DNA from: Paenibacillus sp. PAMC 26794
GTDB taxonomy: Bacteria; Bacillota; Bacilli; Paenibacillales; Paenibacillaceae
Direction of reading: 5' to 3'
Assembly (NCBI RefSeq): GCF_000316035.1
Contig: NZ_ANHX01000062.1
Location: 1 to 64,000, forward strand
Length of the DNA: 64,000 nt
Part shown: piece after piece, positions 8,236-17,924 of the stretch
Layout: each line of letters starts with the position of its first letter
Numbering within the stretch: the stretch's first letter is position 1
Position numbers and translations under genes: made by a program
The notes under the pieces: model-generated
The model's database searches: none
Told to the model about the DNA's origin: nothing
The model's input: the letters and a program-made list of their open reading frames with translations, nothing else

Positions 8236-9534
8236 TTATTTTTTCAGACTATCCCAGTTCTGTTGCAATGCGTCGAGCAATCCGACTTTATCCGATTTGC
8301 CTGCAACGTAAGCTTGAATCGTGCTGCCATACTCTTGTGGAACCCCTTCAGGGAAACGGTTGAAGTTCCAGCTGAGTGTTTTGTTTTCCTGGCTATACTT
8401 CATGATCTCTGTGGCGAGGTCACCCAGATCCTCTTCGGATGCCGTGATGGAACTGAACGCTGGAATGAATTTGAATTCTTTTGTCATGTATTGTTTCCCG
8501 ATATCCGAAGTTACGAGCCACTCCAGAAACTCTTTCGCTTCCGTTTTCACTTGGGAATTTTTGTTCACAACCCAGTAGTTCGGCACGCCGACAAACAATT
8601 TGTCATTCGGTTCATTGTTAATTGGCATCGGCAGGATACCCAGATTCAGATCCGGATCGATTCCATCGATCTGTACTTGAGTCCAGTTCCCTTGTTGCAT
8701 CATCGCCGCTTCTCCACTCGCAAACAACGTAACTTGAGTATTGTAATCGGTTGTCAGCGGGTTTTTGTTGCTGTATTTCAACGTTAAGTCGAGCAAGTTG
8801 ATCCAGTCGGCGAACACTTGGTTGCCAGGAATCTTCTCCGTACTTTCGTTGAGTCCTTGGATGAATTTCACCGGATCTGCCTGATTTGCAAATGCGACGT
8901 TTACATTATGATTACCCAGCACCCACCACTCCTGATAACCGTTCGAGAAAGGCGTAATACCTGCAGCCTGAAGTTTCTGTGCAGCTTGATCCAATTGTTC
9001 CAGTGTCGTTGGAATTTCGGTAATACCAGCTTTTTGGAAGAGGTCTTTGTTATAAATGAAACCATAACCCTCTAGCGCCAGCGGCTGTCCATAGAGCTTG
9101 CCGTCTTTGGTCATTGGCTCTTTGGCTACTTCAAGTGCATCCTTGGCCCATGATTCTCCAGACAGATCTTCCAGATATTCAAGCCATGTATCCAATTCAC
9201 GATAACCACCTACGTTGAAAATGTCCGGTTGTTCTCCAGCCGCAAACTTGGCTTTTAATGCAGCACCGTAGTCACTGCCGCCACCTACGGTCTGAATGTC
9301 CAGTTTGATGCCTGGATGGGAGGATTCATATTCCGCTTTGAGACGATTGAGCGCTTCCGCAATTTCGACTTTGAATTGGAAGATTTTAATGGTTTTATCT
9401 CCAGCAGCAGCCTCGCCACCACCTTGAGCATCCGTATTGACCGGACTGCCACTCTTGTCTCCATTGCCACAACCCGCGAGCATTACCGAAAAAGCAATCA
9501 GCATAAGCAACGTCAACTTTGTCATTCTTTTCAT
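8236..9534 (-). CDS. ABC transporter extracellular sugar-binding lipoprotein
   Basis: A 432-residue solute-binding protein of the CUT1 carbohydrate type. It has a lipoprotein signal peptide ending in the lipobox LAGC (Cys22), a low-complexity linker, then the two-lobed binding domain. It would capture a sugar outside the membrane and hand it to the two permeases encoded upstream on the same strand (10197-11915). Unlike most such systems, the binding-protein gene is separated from the permease genes by about 660 bp of repeat-rich DNA. It is last in the order and probably has its own promoter. No ATP-binding subunit is present; these systems usually share a common MsmX-type ATPase. Sugar unknown. 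Confidence 0.92.
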   Translation of the reverse strand: MKRMTKLTLLMLIAFSVMLAGCGNGDKSGSPVNTDAQGGGEAAAGDKTIKIFQFKVEIAEALNRLKAEYESSHPGIKLDIQTVGGGSDYGAALKAKFAAGEQPDIFNVGGYRELDTWLEYLEDLSGESWAKDALEVAKEPMTKDGKLYGQPLALEGYGFIYNKDLFQKAGITEIPTTLEQLDQAAQKLQAAGITPFSNGYQEWWVLGNHNVNVAFANQADPVKFIQGLNESTEKIPGNQVFADWINLLDLTLKYSNKNPLTTDYNTQVTLFASGEAAMMQQGNWTQVQIDGIDPDLNLGILPMPINNEPNDKLFVGVPNYWVVNKNSQVKTEAKEFLEWLVTSDIGKQYMTKEFKFIPAFSSITASEEDLGDLATEIMKYSQENKTLSWNFNRFPEGVPQEYGSTIQAYVAGKSDKVGLLDALQQNWDSLKK

Positions 9535-9583
9535 ACATACACTCTCCCTATAGTAGTTTCAGTATAACAGTTCCACTAAAGCA

Positions 9584-9616
9584 TATTTACACTGGCACTC
9601 CGATGACAGAATAACC
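9584..9616 (+). repeat. Partial copy of dispersed intergenic repeat (family B)
   Basis: The stretch with TTACACTGGCACTCCGATGA then CAGAATAACCTTCC matches the first about 30 bases of the longer repeat at 22172-22320 and, inverted, at 33617-33808. Only the end of the repeat is present here. Confidence 0.5.
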
Positions 9617-9639
9617 TTCCCTTGAAGCGTGTTTTCATT

Positions 9640-9835
9640 CTAACGAACCGAGCCCACGTTATTCACTCCTATTTGCACAGGTTTCCATTCTAACGAATCA
9701 CAGAGACGCTATTTCGTTGTTTTGGTCGAATTTTAAGGCTCTGACGCCGTTTTGTACCCGAATAACGTTGCTGAGATTCGTTACAATTTGTATTCCTTGA
9801 TTATCCACCTCTTAAGATGCGGTGGGTTCGTTAAC
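9640..9835. repeat. Mirrored array of four 25-bp repeats (family A)
   Basis: Four copies of a roughly 25-bp element with the pattern TAACGAAYC...CGYTATT occur in this gene-free gap. Two are direct (9640, 9690) and two inverted (9760-9784, 9811-9835), about 50-70 bp apart. The same arrangement, two direct then two inverted, recurs at 27061-27256. It lies between the sugar-transporter permease genes and the binding-protein gene. It could fold as RNA or form a large cruciform. Confidence 0.65.
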
Positions 9836-10014
9836 GCTTTGAAAAAGGAGCTTACCATCACTTCACTCTGTAGAAGAATTCCCTGGCTATACAAGCTTCT
9901 TTCATGATCATTTCCCTTTATTAATCTTTTCCCCAGGAGTCATGCCCAGGCTATTCGAACTTCCCTAGGAGTTATGCCCAAGCTATGCGGGCATGACTCC
10001 CTTTGCACACCTCC

Positions 10015-10175
10015 ATGCGAGGTGGGAGCAAAGGGATCAGGATGCGATGTAGGAGCGGAGCGTTCGCCTTTGATACTCGGTGGTTTCCTTGCCCTAATAC
10101 ATTCAGGCCACCGAGGAGCAACAGCGACCGAAAGCGCAACTTGATCCCGCAGCGACCTTGTGCTCGCACTCCGCC
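10015..10175 (-). repeat. Possible diverged copy of dispersed repeat family B
   Basis: The block shares GCGGAGCGTTCGCCTTT and an AACAGCGA-C-G-AAG segment, in the same order and inverted orientation, with the repeats at 22172-22320 and 33617-33808. The rest has diverged. It fills the gap immediately after the permease stop. Confidence 0.35.
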
Positions 10176-10196
10176 ACAGCGACCCTTCCCTCGCAC

Positions 10197-11033
10197 TTAC
10201 CCTTTAACTGATCCAGCGGTAATCCCCTGAATGATATACTTCTGCATCAGCAGGAAGAAGATAATGATCGGCATGATGCCGAGCACAAGTGCCGGCAAAG
10301 CCAGATCCCATTGCTTCGTATATTGACCGAAGAGTGCAAAGGTCGCAATTGGGATCGTACGCAGGTTGGAGCTTTGCAGGATCAGGGATGGGAGAAGATA
10401 ATCATTCCAGATCCAGAGTGTGTTCAGAATGATGACGGTTACATACATCGGTTTCATGAGTGGAAATACGATCCGGAAGAACACCCCGTAGGCAGAGCTT
10501 CCATCCACTCGGGCCGCTTCCTCAATCTCCAGTGGGACGGATTTTACGAATCCGTGGAACAGGAAGACAGACATGGGTGCCCCGAAACCGAGATAACAGA
10601 TGATGAGTCCGCCAAGGCTATCGATCAGTCCAAGATTACTGGTTACAGTAACGAGTGGAATCATGATAGACTGGAACGGAATCACCATGGCGGCAATGAA
10701 CATGCCGAACAAAATCCGGTTGAACCGGGTATTGCTGCGGACCATTCGGTACGCGGCCATGGAACTGATCAGCACAAGCAACAGATTGCTGACCACAGTA
10801 ACGATAAGCGAGTTCATCAGCGCAGACGGGAAGTTAATTTTCTCCCAGGCATTCGCATAATTGCCCCACTGGAATACTTCCGGCCATGCAGCCGAATTGG
10901 TGAGCAGATCACCGAAAGTTTTGACCGAATTCACAAACAGGAAGTAAAACGGAACCAGGAATAAAAGACCAAGGAGTACCATGACAATCTCGGTTAAAAT
11001 GGTACTGAAGCGGTAATTTTTTGACGTTTCCAT
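10197..11033 (-). CDS. Carbohydrate ABC transporter permease (MalG-like)
   Basis: A 278-residue inner-membrane permease with six predicted membrane spans. The cytoplasmic EAA loop is present (EEAARVDGSSAYGVFFRIVF), which docks the ATPase. It belongs to the CUT1 MalG type and pairs with the MalF-type permease encoded just before it. Its ATG follows the upstream TAG stop with no gap, and the ribosome site GGAGG lies inside the end of the upstream gene, so the two are translationally coupled. It works with the lipoprotein at 8236-9534. Confidence 0.93.
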   Translation of the reverse strand: METSKNYRFSTILTEIVMVLLGLLFLVPFYFLFVNSVKTFGDLLTNSAAWPEVFQWGNYANAWEKINFPSALMNSLIVTVVSNLLLVLISSMAAYRMVRSNTRFNRILFGMFIAAMVIPFQSIMIPLVTVTSNLGLIDSLGGLIICYLGFGAPMSVFLFHGFVKSVPLEIEEAARVDGSSAYGVFFRIVFPLMKPMYVTVIILNTLWIWNDYLLPSLILQSSNLRTIPIATFALFGQYTKQWDLALPALVLGIMPIIIFFLLMQKYIIQGITAGSVKG

Positions 11034-11915
11034 CTATGCCTCCACCTCCTTGCTCTTCGTCAGACGTACCTGAATCATCGTGATAATGGCAACGATTACG
11101 AAGAACACGAGTGCTTTGGCGGTTCCGATGCCATATCTGTTATTCACAAAGGCTTCATTGTAAATATTAAGTGCAACCGACTCTGTTGATCCGAACGGTC
11201 CACCTTTGGTTAGCGACAGATTGAGATCGAACATTTTGAACGACCAGGAGATCGCCAGGAACAGACAGATTGTTACACCCGGCATAATGAGCGGAAGAAT
11301 GATGCTCCGCAGTACCTGCCAGCGACTTGCGCCATCAATCTCGGCGGCTTCCAGCAGATCAGGGGATACATTTGTCAGAGATGAGATGTAGATGACCATC
11401 AGATATCCTGCGGTCTGCCATACAAACACAATCACGATTCCCCAGAAGGCGGTCGGTTCGTCTCCCAACCAAGGAAGGTTGAAGAAGGACCAGCCGGTTA
11501 CATCGCCTACTGCTGAAAACCCTTTCACAAATATGAACTGCCAGATAAAGCCGAGCAACAACCCACCGATCACGTTAGGCATAAAAAAGATCGTACGCAG
11601 AATGTTTCTCGTCTTAAGCGGTTTGGTCAGGAAATACGCCAGGAAAAAGCCAATCACATTGGTCAGTACTACACCAACCACGGTGAAGCGCACCGTAAAC
11701 CAAAACGCCGTTTGGAACTTGGGATCATTCACAAAAACATGCACGAAGTTATCAAACCCTACCCAATTAATGTTCTCGGATACCCCGTTCCAATCCGTGA
11801 ATGAATACACCATGCCAAGCAGGAAAGGGACCACGATGATGAGAATAAAAAACACGATGGAGGGACCCACGAACACAAGCTGCTGTAACAGCTGTGAAGA
11901 TTTGCGATGCTTCAT
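11034..11915 (-). CDS. Carbohydrate ABC transporter permease (MalF-like)
   Basis: A 293-residue permease of the CUT1 MalF type with an EAA loop (EAAEIDGASRWQVLRSIILP). I start it at the ATG at 11915, which has GGGGAG seven bases upstream and gives MKHRKSSQ. Longer frames upstream add a stretch without membrane character. It is the first gene of the permease pair and is divergent from the sensor kinase at 12059, with about 140 bp between them that should hold both promoters. Sugar uptake controlled by the adjacent two-component system is the natural reading. Confidence 0.92.
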   Translation of the reverse strand: MKHRKSSQLLQQLVFVGPSIVFFILIIVVPFLLGMVYSFTDWNGVSENINWVGFDNFVHVFVNDPKFQTAFWFTVRFTVVGVVLTNVIGFFLAYFLTKPLKTRNILRTIFFMPNVIGGLLLGFIWQFIFVKGFSAVGDVTGWSFFNLPWLGDEPTAFWGIVIVFVWQTAGYLMVIYISSLTNVSPDLLEAAEIDGASRWQVLRSIILPLIMPGVTICLFLAISWSFKMFDLNLSLTKGGPFGSTESVALNIYNEAFVNNRYGIGTAKALVFFVIVAIITMIQVRLTKSKEVEA

Positions 11916-12058
11916 ATCGTTCTCCCCTTCTATAGATGGATGAAATTGGTCTCTTTTTCTATTAAACCCCATTATCGCCGAGGGAAACACCGACCCTTGT
12001 GAACAGTTGGGGGTAAAATATTGTCCTCTCTTAACCTGCAACCAGAAGGGGTGTTCCA

Positions 12059-13888
12059 ATGTCCAAATACTACAGTATACGCACCAAATTGATTGCCTTT
12101 ATGCTCATTTCTACCACCCTTCCGCTGCTCGCTTCAATCAGCATGACGTTTATTCAGACCAAGACGGCCTTGCGTGAACAGGCTGTTGAAGAAAACAAAC
12201 GCCTGATCTACCAAGCGTCCACCAATCTCAACAATTATGTGGATAACGTGGCCAGAGCGTCGCTCGCTGTGTATAACGACCCGAACTTTCTGCGTAACTT
12301 AGCAAAAATTCCTGGTGATTATCGTGCGGTTGCCGAGGTGTATACCACTTTGCAGACCATCCGCGCGGCTGTGCCGGATGTATTCCAGCTGTATTTGCAC
12401 TCTTTTGCCGCCAATCAATCCACCTTAATTACAAATCCCTTTCCGAAGCGGGAGGAACGCAAACAGGCCTATTCCGGCTCGCTCCATGGAAAAACAGGCG
12501 GTGACAGCCCGGACATCTGGGTGGAATCGGCACATATGAGTCACACGTACGGATTCAAGGCCGCCTCCCCCGATGACCCTGCCAGAACGGTCATTACCCT
12601 GCATCGGGTGATCAAGGATATTCCGTCCACCGAGCGTCTGGGTGTACTCGCCATTGACTTGAATATGAATACCATTGCAGCAATCTGTGGCAGGCTGTAT
12701 GATCCGGCTAAGGAACAGATCTATGTGGTGGATGGTCAGAATCAGATCATTTACCAAGGACGTTCCGAGGTCAATCATACGGATGCACTACGAGAGGAAA
12801 CCGCTAGTGAACTGAATATCGCGCGATCTAGCGAAGGTACAGCCCAGAATGTCGCAGGGCATTTTGAACAGGATCGATCCATGTATGTATACCAACAACT
12901 TGGCAGCACATACGCCGACTGGACCATCGTCAAACAGATCCCGAATGAGACGTTATATGCCAGAGCCACCACACTGACGTGGAATAATGCGATGATTGCC
13001 ATTGCGGCACTTGTATTGGTCATTGTTGCAACCTTGTTCATCTCCATCCGAATCACCGGTCCACTCAAGCAACTCATGCGGTATATGAACCAGATTCAAG
13101 CCGGGCGTCTGCATGTGGATATCCATCTATCCAGCCGAGATGAATTCGGGGTACTCGCTCGTCATTTCCGGGATATGATGGATACGGTGAATAATCTGAT
13201 TCTACGGGAATATCGACTGGAAATCGCCAATAAGACCAATCAACTCAAAGCGTTGCAAGCGCAGATTCATCCGCATTTTCTGTATAACACACTGCAATCC
13301 ATCGGTACACTTGCCCTTCAACAGCAAGGACAGCGGGCGTATACCCTACTCTCTTCCCTATCGAAAATGCTGCGCTACAGCATGCGGGATCAGACCTGCG
13401 TGACCTTACGCGAAGAGGCGGAGCATGCCCGCTTATATCTGGAACTGCAACAGGAGCGGTTCGGAGACCGCCTTGAGGTCGATTTGGATTTTGCCGAAGA
13501 TACCCTGTCTGTCGAAATGCCAAGAATGACGTTACAACCTTTAATTGAGAACTATTTCAAACATGGAGCAGATATTCAGCCAGGCAAAGGCCACATCTCC
13601 CTATCCAGCCGCCTGATCGATGATCATTGGATTGAAATAGAACTGAATAATAACGGACCTTCCATACCTGAAGATAAATTACTGGAGATCCGAGGATGGC
13701 TGCATCAAAGTCATACAACAACCGGGTTATCCACACAAGAATCCGATGAGTCCGAGTCCATCGGTCTACGAAATGTGATGCGCAGACTTCAATTAAACTC
13801 ACATCCCGGTCACTCTGCCAGACTTGAGATCAGCAATCGGGAACCCCATGGTGTGAAGATCAGGGTTAAACTATACGCGGGAGAGTGA
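12059..13888 (+). CDS. Sensor histidine kinase (YesM type)
   Basis: A 609-residue membrane sensor. A membrane span lies at about 13-31, an extracellular sensing domain at about 32-305, and a second span near 307-328. A HAMP linker follows, then a His-kinase domain with the family signature HPHFLYNTLQSIG and an ATPase domain whose N box reads IENYFKHG. It is divergent from a CUT1 sugar transporter and stops five bases before the response-regulator ATG. This is the usual YesM-YesN-transporter layout in which the kinase senses an extracellular sugar and induces uptake. The exact ligand cannot be read. Confidence 0.93.
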   Translation: MSKYYSIRTKLIAFMLISTTLPLLASISMTFIQTKTALREQAVEENKRLIYQASTNLNNYVDNVARASLAVYNDPNFLRNLAKIPGDYRAVAEVYTTLQTIRAAVPDVFQLYLHSFAANQSTLITNPFPKREERKQAYSGSLHGKTGGDSPDIWVESAHMSHTYGFKAASPDDPARTVITLHRVIKDIPSTERLGVLAIDLNMNTIAAICGRLYDPAKEQIYVVDGQNQIIYQGRSEVNHTDALREETASELNIARSSEGTAQNVAGHFEQDRSMYVYQQLGSTYADWTIVKQIPNETLYARATTLTWNNAMIAIAALVLVIVATLFISIRITGPLKQLMRYMNQIQAGRLHVDIHLSSRDEFGVLARHFRDMMDTVNNLILREYRLEIANKTNQLKALQAQIHPHFLYNTLQSIGTLALQQQGQRAYTLLSSLSKMLRYSMRDQTCVTLREEAEHARLYLELQQERFGDRLEVDLDFAEDTLSVEMPRMTLQPLIENYFKHGADIQPGKGHISLSSRLIDDHWIEIELNNNGPSIPEDKLLEIRGWLHQSHTTTGLSTQESDESESIGLRNVMRRLQLNSHPGHSARLEISNREPHGVKIRVKLYAGE

Positions 13889-13893
13889 ACAAC

Positions 13894-15522
13894 ATGAAGG
13901 CACTGCTTGTAGATGATGAAAAACCTGTCCGCGATGCCATAAGGTTGCTTGGTCATTGGGAAGACTTTGGTATTGATACATTACTTGAAGCAGAAGACGG
14001 GGATGAAGCTATCGCCGCCATCACGGCACATCAACCTCAAATCATACTCAGTGACATGCGTATGCCGGGCAAGGACGGTATGGCATTACTTGAATGGATA
14101 TCGGCTCATGCCCCACACAGCAAGGTGCTGGTTATTAGTGGATATGACGATTTTGAACTCGTGAGGCATGCAATCAGGCATGGTGGCATGGACTACCTCC
14201 TGAAACCTGTGGAAGCAGATGAGCTGAATGCCTCTCTATTAAAGGCCGTTACAGCTTGGAAAGAGGAAGACGCCATTCGGATACAATCCACCAGACAATC
14301 CATTGTCGTTAATCGAATGCGCCCCCACTACCAGGATCGTCTGCTCACCGAACTGGCCGTCGGAAGAGGCAGCAGCCCATCACACATGCAGCGATTGCAG
14401 GATGAGTTAAATCTCCCCTGTCTAATCCCTGTCTGTAGTGTCGCTGTCACCAGCCTGTCCCATCTGGATGCAGATTGTCTGGCGAAATACCGCAGTCAAC
14501 CGGACCTGCTTGTGTTCTCGGTGCTCAATATCTGTGCCGAGATGTTATCCACACCAGACGAAGGCGTAATGTTTCGCCAGTTGGATCAACCGGACGAGAT
14601 TGTTCTGCTGCATTGGGGCCCATCCACTTCATTGGAACATATTCTGGACAAGGTCAATCATGGATTGGAGCAGACGATTCAGCGCCGGCTTCATTTTGGT
14701 ATCTCCATCTGTGAGTCCTACCCTGGCGGAATCTCAGCGGCCTATCTGGAAGCAAGTTCAAGGTTGTGGCGACGTAATGCTGTGCAAATTAAACAGCGGA
14801 CCCATGCTTCAGTGGAATCATCAAATGGGAATAAAATCAGGCGTTTAACCGCCCATGAAGAACCCCTGCGTATGGCAGCCATGAGTTGCCGGGCTTCCAG
14901 TGTAGCTGCTGCGGTCGCCGAGTGGCTTGACCCGATTACTGATCTTGAGGTTGTCAGTGCTGAGCAGATCCAGCAATGGATCGACGAGCTGGAATGGATG
15001 CTGAGCCGCTGGCTTGATGATACGGCAGGTTCGTCATTCAATGAGGAAGAAGTGACGGAGGAACAGTCTATTCCATTTGCCGAGTTACCTTTGGACTATG
15101 AAGGACTGTTATCCTTCCCCCTCCTTCGTTCATTATTGGAACAACGACTGCTTGCCGCAGGAAAGGCGCTCACCGCTCATCACCACGCCAATCCTGATCC
15201 CATGAGTGAGATTGCGCGTTACATGGACGCCCATTATCAGGAGGACCTGTCCTTGCAGCAGATTGCCGCGCGTTTCTACCTGAGCCGGGAGTATATTTCA
15301 CGAAAATTCAAACAGCAATTTGGTCTGAACTGGTCGGAATATCTGGGCAAACTGCGAATTAACAACGCCAAGCTACTACTCCAAAATCCTTCTCTGCGAG
15401 TCGCCAAAATCTCAGAGATGGTTGGATTCCAGGATGAGAAGTATTTCAGCAAAGTGTTCAAAAAGATGGAAGGCATCACGCCAGCGGAATATCGTAAAAC
15501 AGTATTGCAGGCTGGTACGTAA
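13894..15522 (+). CDS. AraC-family response regulator (YesN type)
   Basis: A 542-residue regulator. The receiver domain (about 1-120) has the acidic pair in LLVDDEKP, the phospho-acceptor Asp in LSDMRMPG and the lysine in YLLKPVE. A long middle region follows, then two AraC helix-turn-helix motifs at the C-terminus (about 440-535, including LSREYISRKFKQQFG). I start at the ATG 13894, because GGGAGA lies nine bases before it; the GTG at 13885 sits against that site. It should activate the adjacent transporter after phosphorylation by the kinase encoded just upstream. Confidence 0.92.
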   Translation: MKALLVDDEKPVRDAIRLLGHWEDFGIDTLLEAEDGDEAIAAITAHQPQIILSDMRMPGKDGMALLEWISAHAPHSKVLVISGYDDFELVRHAIRHGGMDYLLKPVEADELNASLLKAVTAWKEEDAIRIQSTRQSIVVNRMRPHYQDRLLTELAVGRGSSPSHMQRLQDELNLPCLIPVCSVAVTSLSHLDADCLAKYRSQPDLLVFSVLNICAEMLSTPDEGVMFRQLDQPDEIVLLHWGPSTSLEHILDKVNHGLEQTIQRRLHFGISICESYPGGISAAYLEASSRLWRRNAVQIKQRTHASVESSNGNKIRRLTAHEEPLRMAAMSCRASSVAAAVAEWLDPITDLEVVSAEQIQQWIDELEWMLSRWLDDTAGSSFNEEEVTEEQSIPFAELPLDYEGLLSFPLLRSLLEQRLLAAGKALTAHHHANPDPMSEIARYMDAHYQEDLSLQQIAARFYLSREYISRKFKQQFGLNWSEYLGKLRINNAKLLLQNPSLRVAKISEMVGFQDEKYFSKVFKKMEGITPAEYRKTVLQAGT

Positions 15523-15534
15523 TGGCTTCAACCC

Positions 15535-15564
15535 AAAAAGGACCCCTGATGGAGTCCTTTTTTT
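15535..15564 (+). terminator. Terminator after the two-component operon
   Basis: AAAAAGGAC pairs with GTCCTTTTT around a 10-base loop, with a T run included. It begins 13 bases after the response-regulator stop. Confidence 0.85.
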
Positions 15565-15594
15565 GCACTTTATTTACCACGAAGATAGCATAGG

Positions 15595-15789
15595 TCATGA
15601 CGACTTGTTGGCTCTTTCTTTTCTAAGATAGAATACGATCCGAAAGATTGCGGCTACAGCTATCCCCAGGTAGAGATAATAAACTTTATTTCCCGTTGTA
15701 TGAGCTGCTATGGGAAAAAAGACTACGATGAACAGAACCAGTGCAATATCCAGGTAGAACATGATCTTCCGATAAGTAAGAACTCTCAT
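15595..15789 (-). CDS. Small two-span membrane protein
   Basis: A short protein of 64 residues with two hydrophobic segments (about 11-27 and 35-52) and a basic tail rich in Lys and Arg. I do not recognise the family. The start at 15789 places AGGGGGG a few bases upstream; a slightly longer 71-residue form from 15810 is possible. It is convergent with the two-component operon and not clearly linked to the transporter gene upstream of it. Confidence 0.5.
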   Translation of the reverse strand: MRVLTYRKIMFYLDIALVLFIVVFFPIAAHTTGNKVYYLYLGIAVAAIFRIVFYLRKERANKSS

Positions 15790-15862
15790 CTCCCCCCTTT
15801 GATTTACCAAAAATGGTTTTATTAATTATATTAAATCATAACATAGATACGTCCTAGTCCGC

Positions 15863-16828
15863 TCACCGATCCCGCAAAATCACCGCAGGTACAAGTCGAA
15901 TGTAGATTAGCTCCCCTGCAAGCTCCACCATCGTCTGTGTAACGATGACTGCCGCAGCTATAGTTGCCCATTCTGGTGGGAGTGCCAGTGCTAGCGGCAG
16001 AACAACCAGCGAATTCCGTGTGGCTGAACTGAAAATCAACGCCCGCCCTGCACCCGGATTCAATCGAAATCCATTAGCAATGATCCGAGATAACCAGGGC
16101 ATAATGATCAGAAAAGCGACGTAGATCGGGATCACGTTCACGATGATCGCCATATCATTGTAGACTTTGCCAATTTGGGAAGCGACAACCACGATCAGCG
16201 CGAGTGCCATCATCGGAACTGGCAGCCATACCGTCGCATTTATGACCCGCTCCCCGCTCGCTTTACCTCTAGAGAGAACTTGTGTAACAACAGCAAGCAG
16301 CAGTGGAATAACGATCAGGAACAGAAAAGCCTCTACAAACGGCCCTACCTGCATGATCTGTGCCATCTCGGTACCCAACAATAGCCATAAATAAAACGGC
16401 AACAGGATCATTTGTATAACAAATAAAAGAGGTGTTGCGGCGAGCATCAGTTTCTCATTGCCCCTGCCGAGCTGTGTGAACACAATGACGTAATCAATAC
16501 AGGGCGTTAACAGTACCAGATAAACTCCAATCAGAACGCCTGGTGATTGTGGAAAGACCAGTGTAAGCAACCATACGACTATAGGGACAACGATAAAATT
16601 AGCCACTAGTAACGCGCCCATAAATCGCAGGTTGGACCAGGACTCTTTTAACTGTAGAAAGGGAATCTGTACGAACATGCTGTATAACAGAATGGCAAGT
16701 ATCGGAGACACGGTGTAATGCAACATGTTTCCCCATGCCGGGCTGCTTAGTCCTATCGCTGCTCCTACGAACAGTGCAACTACATAGAACCAAGTCTGCT
16801 GTTGCTCCATCGTTTCTCTTGTGAGCAT
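15863..16828 (-). CDS. SBF/ACR3-family transporter, arsenic-resistance type
   Basis: A 321-residue membrane protein with about ten hydrophobic spans, of the bile acid:sodium symporter/ACR3 superfamily. The segment LLTPCIDYVIVFTQLGRGNE keeps the cysteine that ACR3 pumps use for arsenite, and SSATRNSLVVLPLALALP is the second conserved region. Many Bacillota homologues are named arsenic resistance protein. No arsR or arsC adjoins it, so arsenite export is a family-based guess. GAGGAGG precedes the ATG. Confidence 0.75.
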   Translation of the reverse strand: MLTRETMEQQQTWFYVVALFVGAAIGLSSPAWGNMLHYTVSPILAILLYSMFVQIPFLQLKESWSNLRFMGALLVANFIVVPIVVWLLTLVFPQSPGVLIGVYLVLLTPCIDYVIVFTQLGRGNEKLMLAATPLLFVIQMILLPFYLWLLLGTEMAQIMQVGPFVEAFLFLIVIPLLLAVVTQVLSRGKASGERVINATVWLPVPMMALALIVVVASQIGKVYNDMAIIVNVIPIYVAFLIIMPWLSRIIANGFRLNPGAGRALIFSSATRNSLVVLPLALALPPEWATIAAAVIVTQTMVELAGELIYIRLVPAVILRDR

Positions 16829-17053
16829 TCTCTTCCTCCTCTTCTAGTGGGACATCGTGGGCATGGACATATTTCTGCTTCGTTTCGCGTATATTGGGAC
16901 AGAGTGCCGTTCCAACATAGCGGCTGAGCACAAGGATCTGAAAAATCAACTTGTGAATTTTTTGCGGCTGTTATTAGAATGTGCAAGAACTGGGTATATT
17001 CATTGTAGACTGACCCGTGGTTCATTCATTCGTTAAACCAAGGAGGAAACACA

Positions 17054-17812
17054 ATGTCACGTAACAATCCGTACAAGTGGTTAAACGCCATTGGTTTTAT
17101 CGCTGTAATTATCGTGAACTACCTCTCCAACGCTCTGCCGATCGGGGGCAAGACCAATAAAGAAGTATCGGATATGTATCCTGTGCTGCTCACACCTTCT
17201 GGATATGCCTTCTCTATATGGGGTCTGATCTACTTGCTGCTGGCAGGATTTGTGATCTATCAGTTCGTACCCGCTTCCTGGAAAAGGGATTCGATTACCC
17301 GTCTCGGGTATTGGTTTCTGGCAAGTTGTGCCTTCAACGTAGCCTGGATTTTTGCTTTTCAAAACTTGCAGACCGGTCTCGCTTTACTGATTATTGTACT
17401 GCTTCTGTTGTGCCTGATCATGCTGTATGTAAAAACACGTACCATTACGGTTCCAACCACTGCTGAGATCTGGCTTGTGAAGCTGCCATTCAGCATCTAT
17501 CTTGGATGGATTAGCGTGGCAACGATTGTCAATGCAGCGGTACTATTATATAAAATAGGCTGGGATGGTTTTGGTATCAGCGAACCGACCTGGACGATCA
17601 TTATGCTGATTGTCGGTATGGTGCTAGCTGTACTCGTTAGTTTCCGTTATCGGGATAGCATATACCCACTTGTATTCACATGGGCATATATCGCCATCGC
17701 ACTTAAACAAAAGGATGTCACTTCCGTATATTATACGGCAATCATCATTGCAATCGTACTGGCCATCTATGCGGTATGGCTGTTCTTCGCCCGGAATCAG
17801 GATCGCGATTGA
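17054..17812 (+). CDS. TspO/MBR-family tryptophan-rich membrane protein
   Basis: A 252-residue membrane protein with several tryptophans in conserved places (FSIWGLIYLL, NVAWIFAFQNL, LGWISVATI). This marks the long tryptophan-rich sensory protein branch related to TspO, which binds porphyrins in studied members. About seven spans are predicted, more than the five of classical TspO. The ribosome site AAGGAGG is strong. It shares a terminator with the convergent ridA gene. Function here unknown. Confidence 0.8.
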   Translation: MSRNNPYKWLNAIGFIAVIIVNYLSNALPIGGKTNKEVSDMYPVLLTPSGYAFSIWGLIYLLLAGFVIYQFVPASWKRDSITRLGYWFLASCAFNVAWIFAFQNLQTGLALLIIVLLLLCLIMLYVKTRTITVPTTAEIWLVKLPFSIYLGWISVATIVNAAVLLYKIGWDGFGISEPTWTIIMLIVGMVLAVLVSFRYRDSIYPLVFTWAYIAIALKQKDVTSVYYTAIIIAIVLAIYAVWLFFARNQDRD

Positions 17813-17855
17813 AATTTCCCCTTCTATATAGCGCTTAAATATTACGTAAAAATGC

Positions 17856-17896
17856 AAAAAGCCGATTCTGGTCATTCGACCTGAAATCGGCTTTTT
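17856..17896. terminator. Shared bidirectional terminator
   Basis: AAAAAGCCGATT pairs with AATCGGCTTTTT. It sits between the convergent TspO-like gene and ridA and can stop transcription from both sides. Confidence 0.88.
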
Positions 17897-17924
17897 ATGT
17901 ATACCCGAACGAATGAAGGTTGTC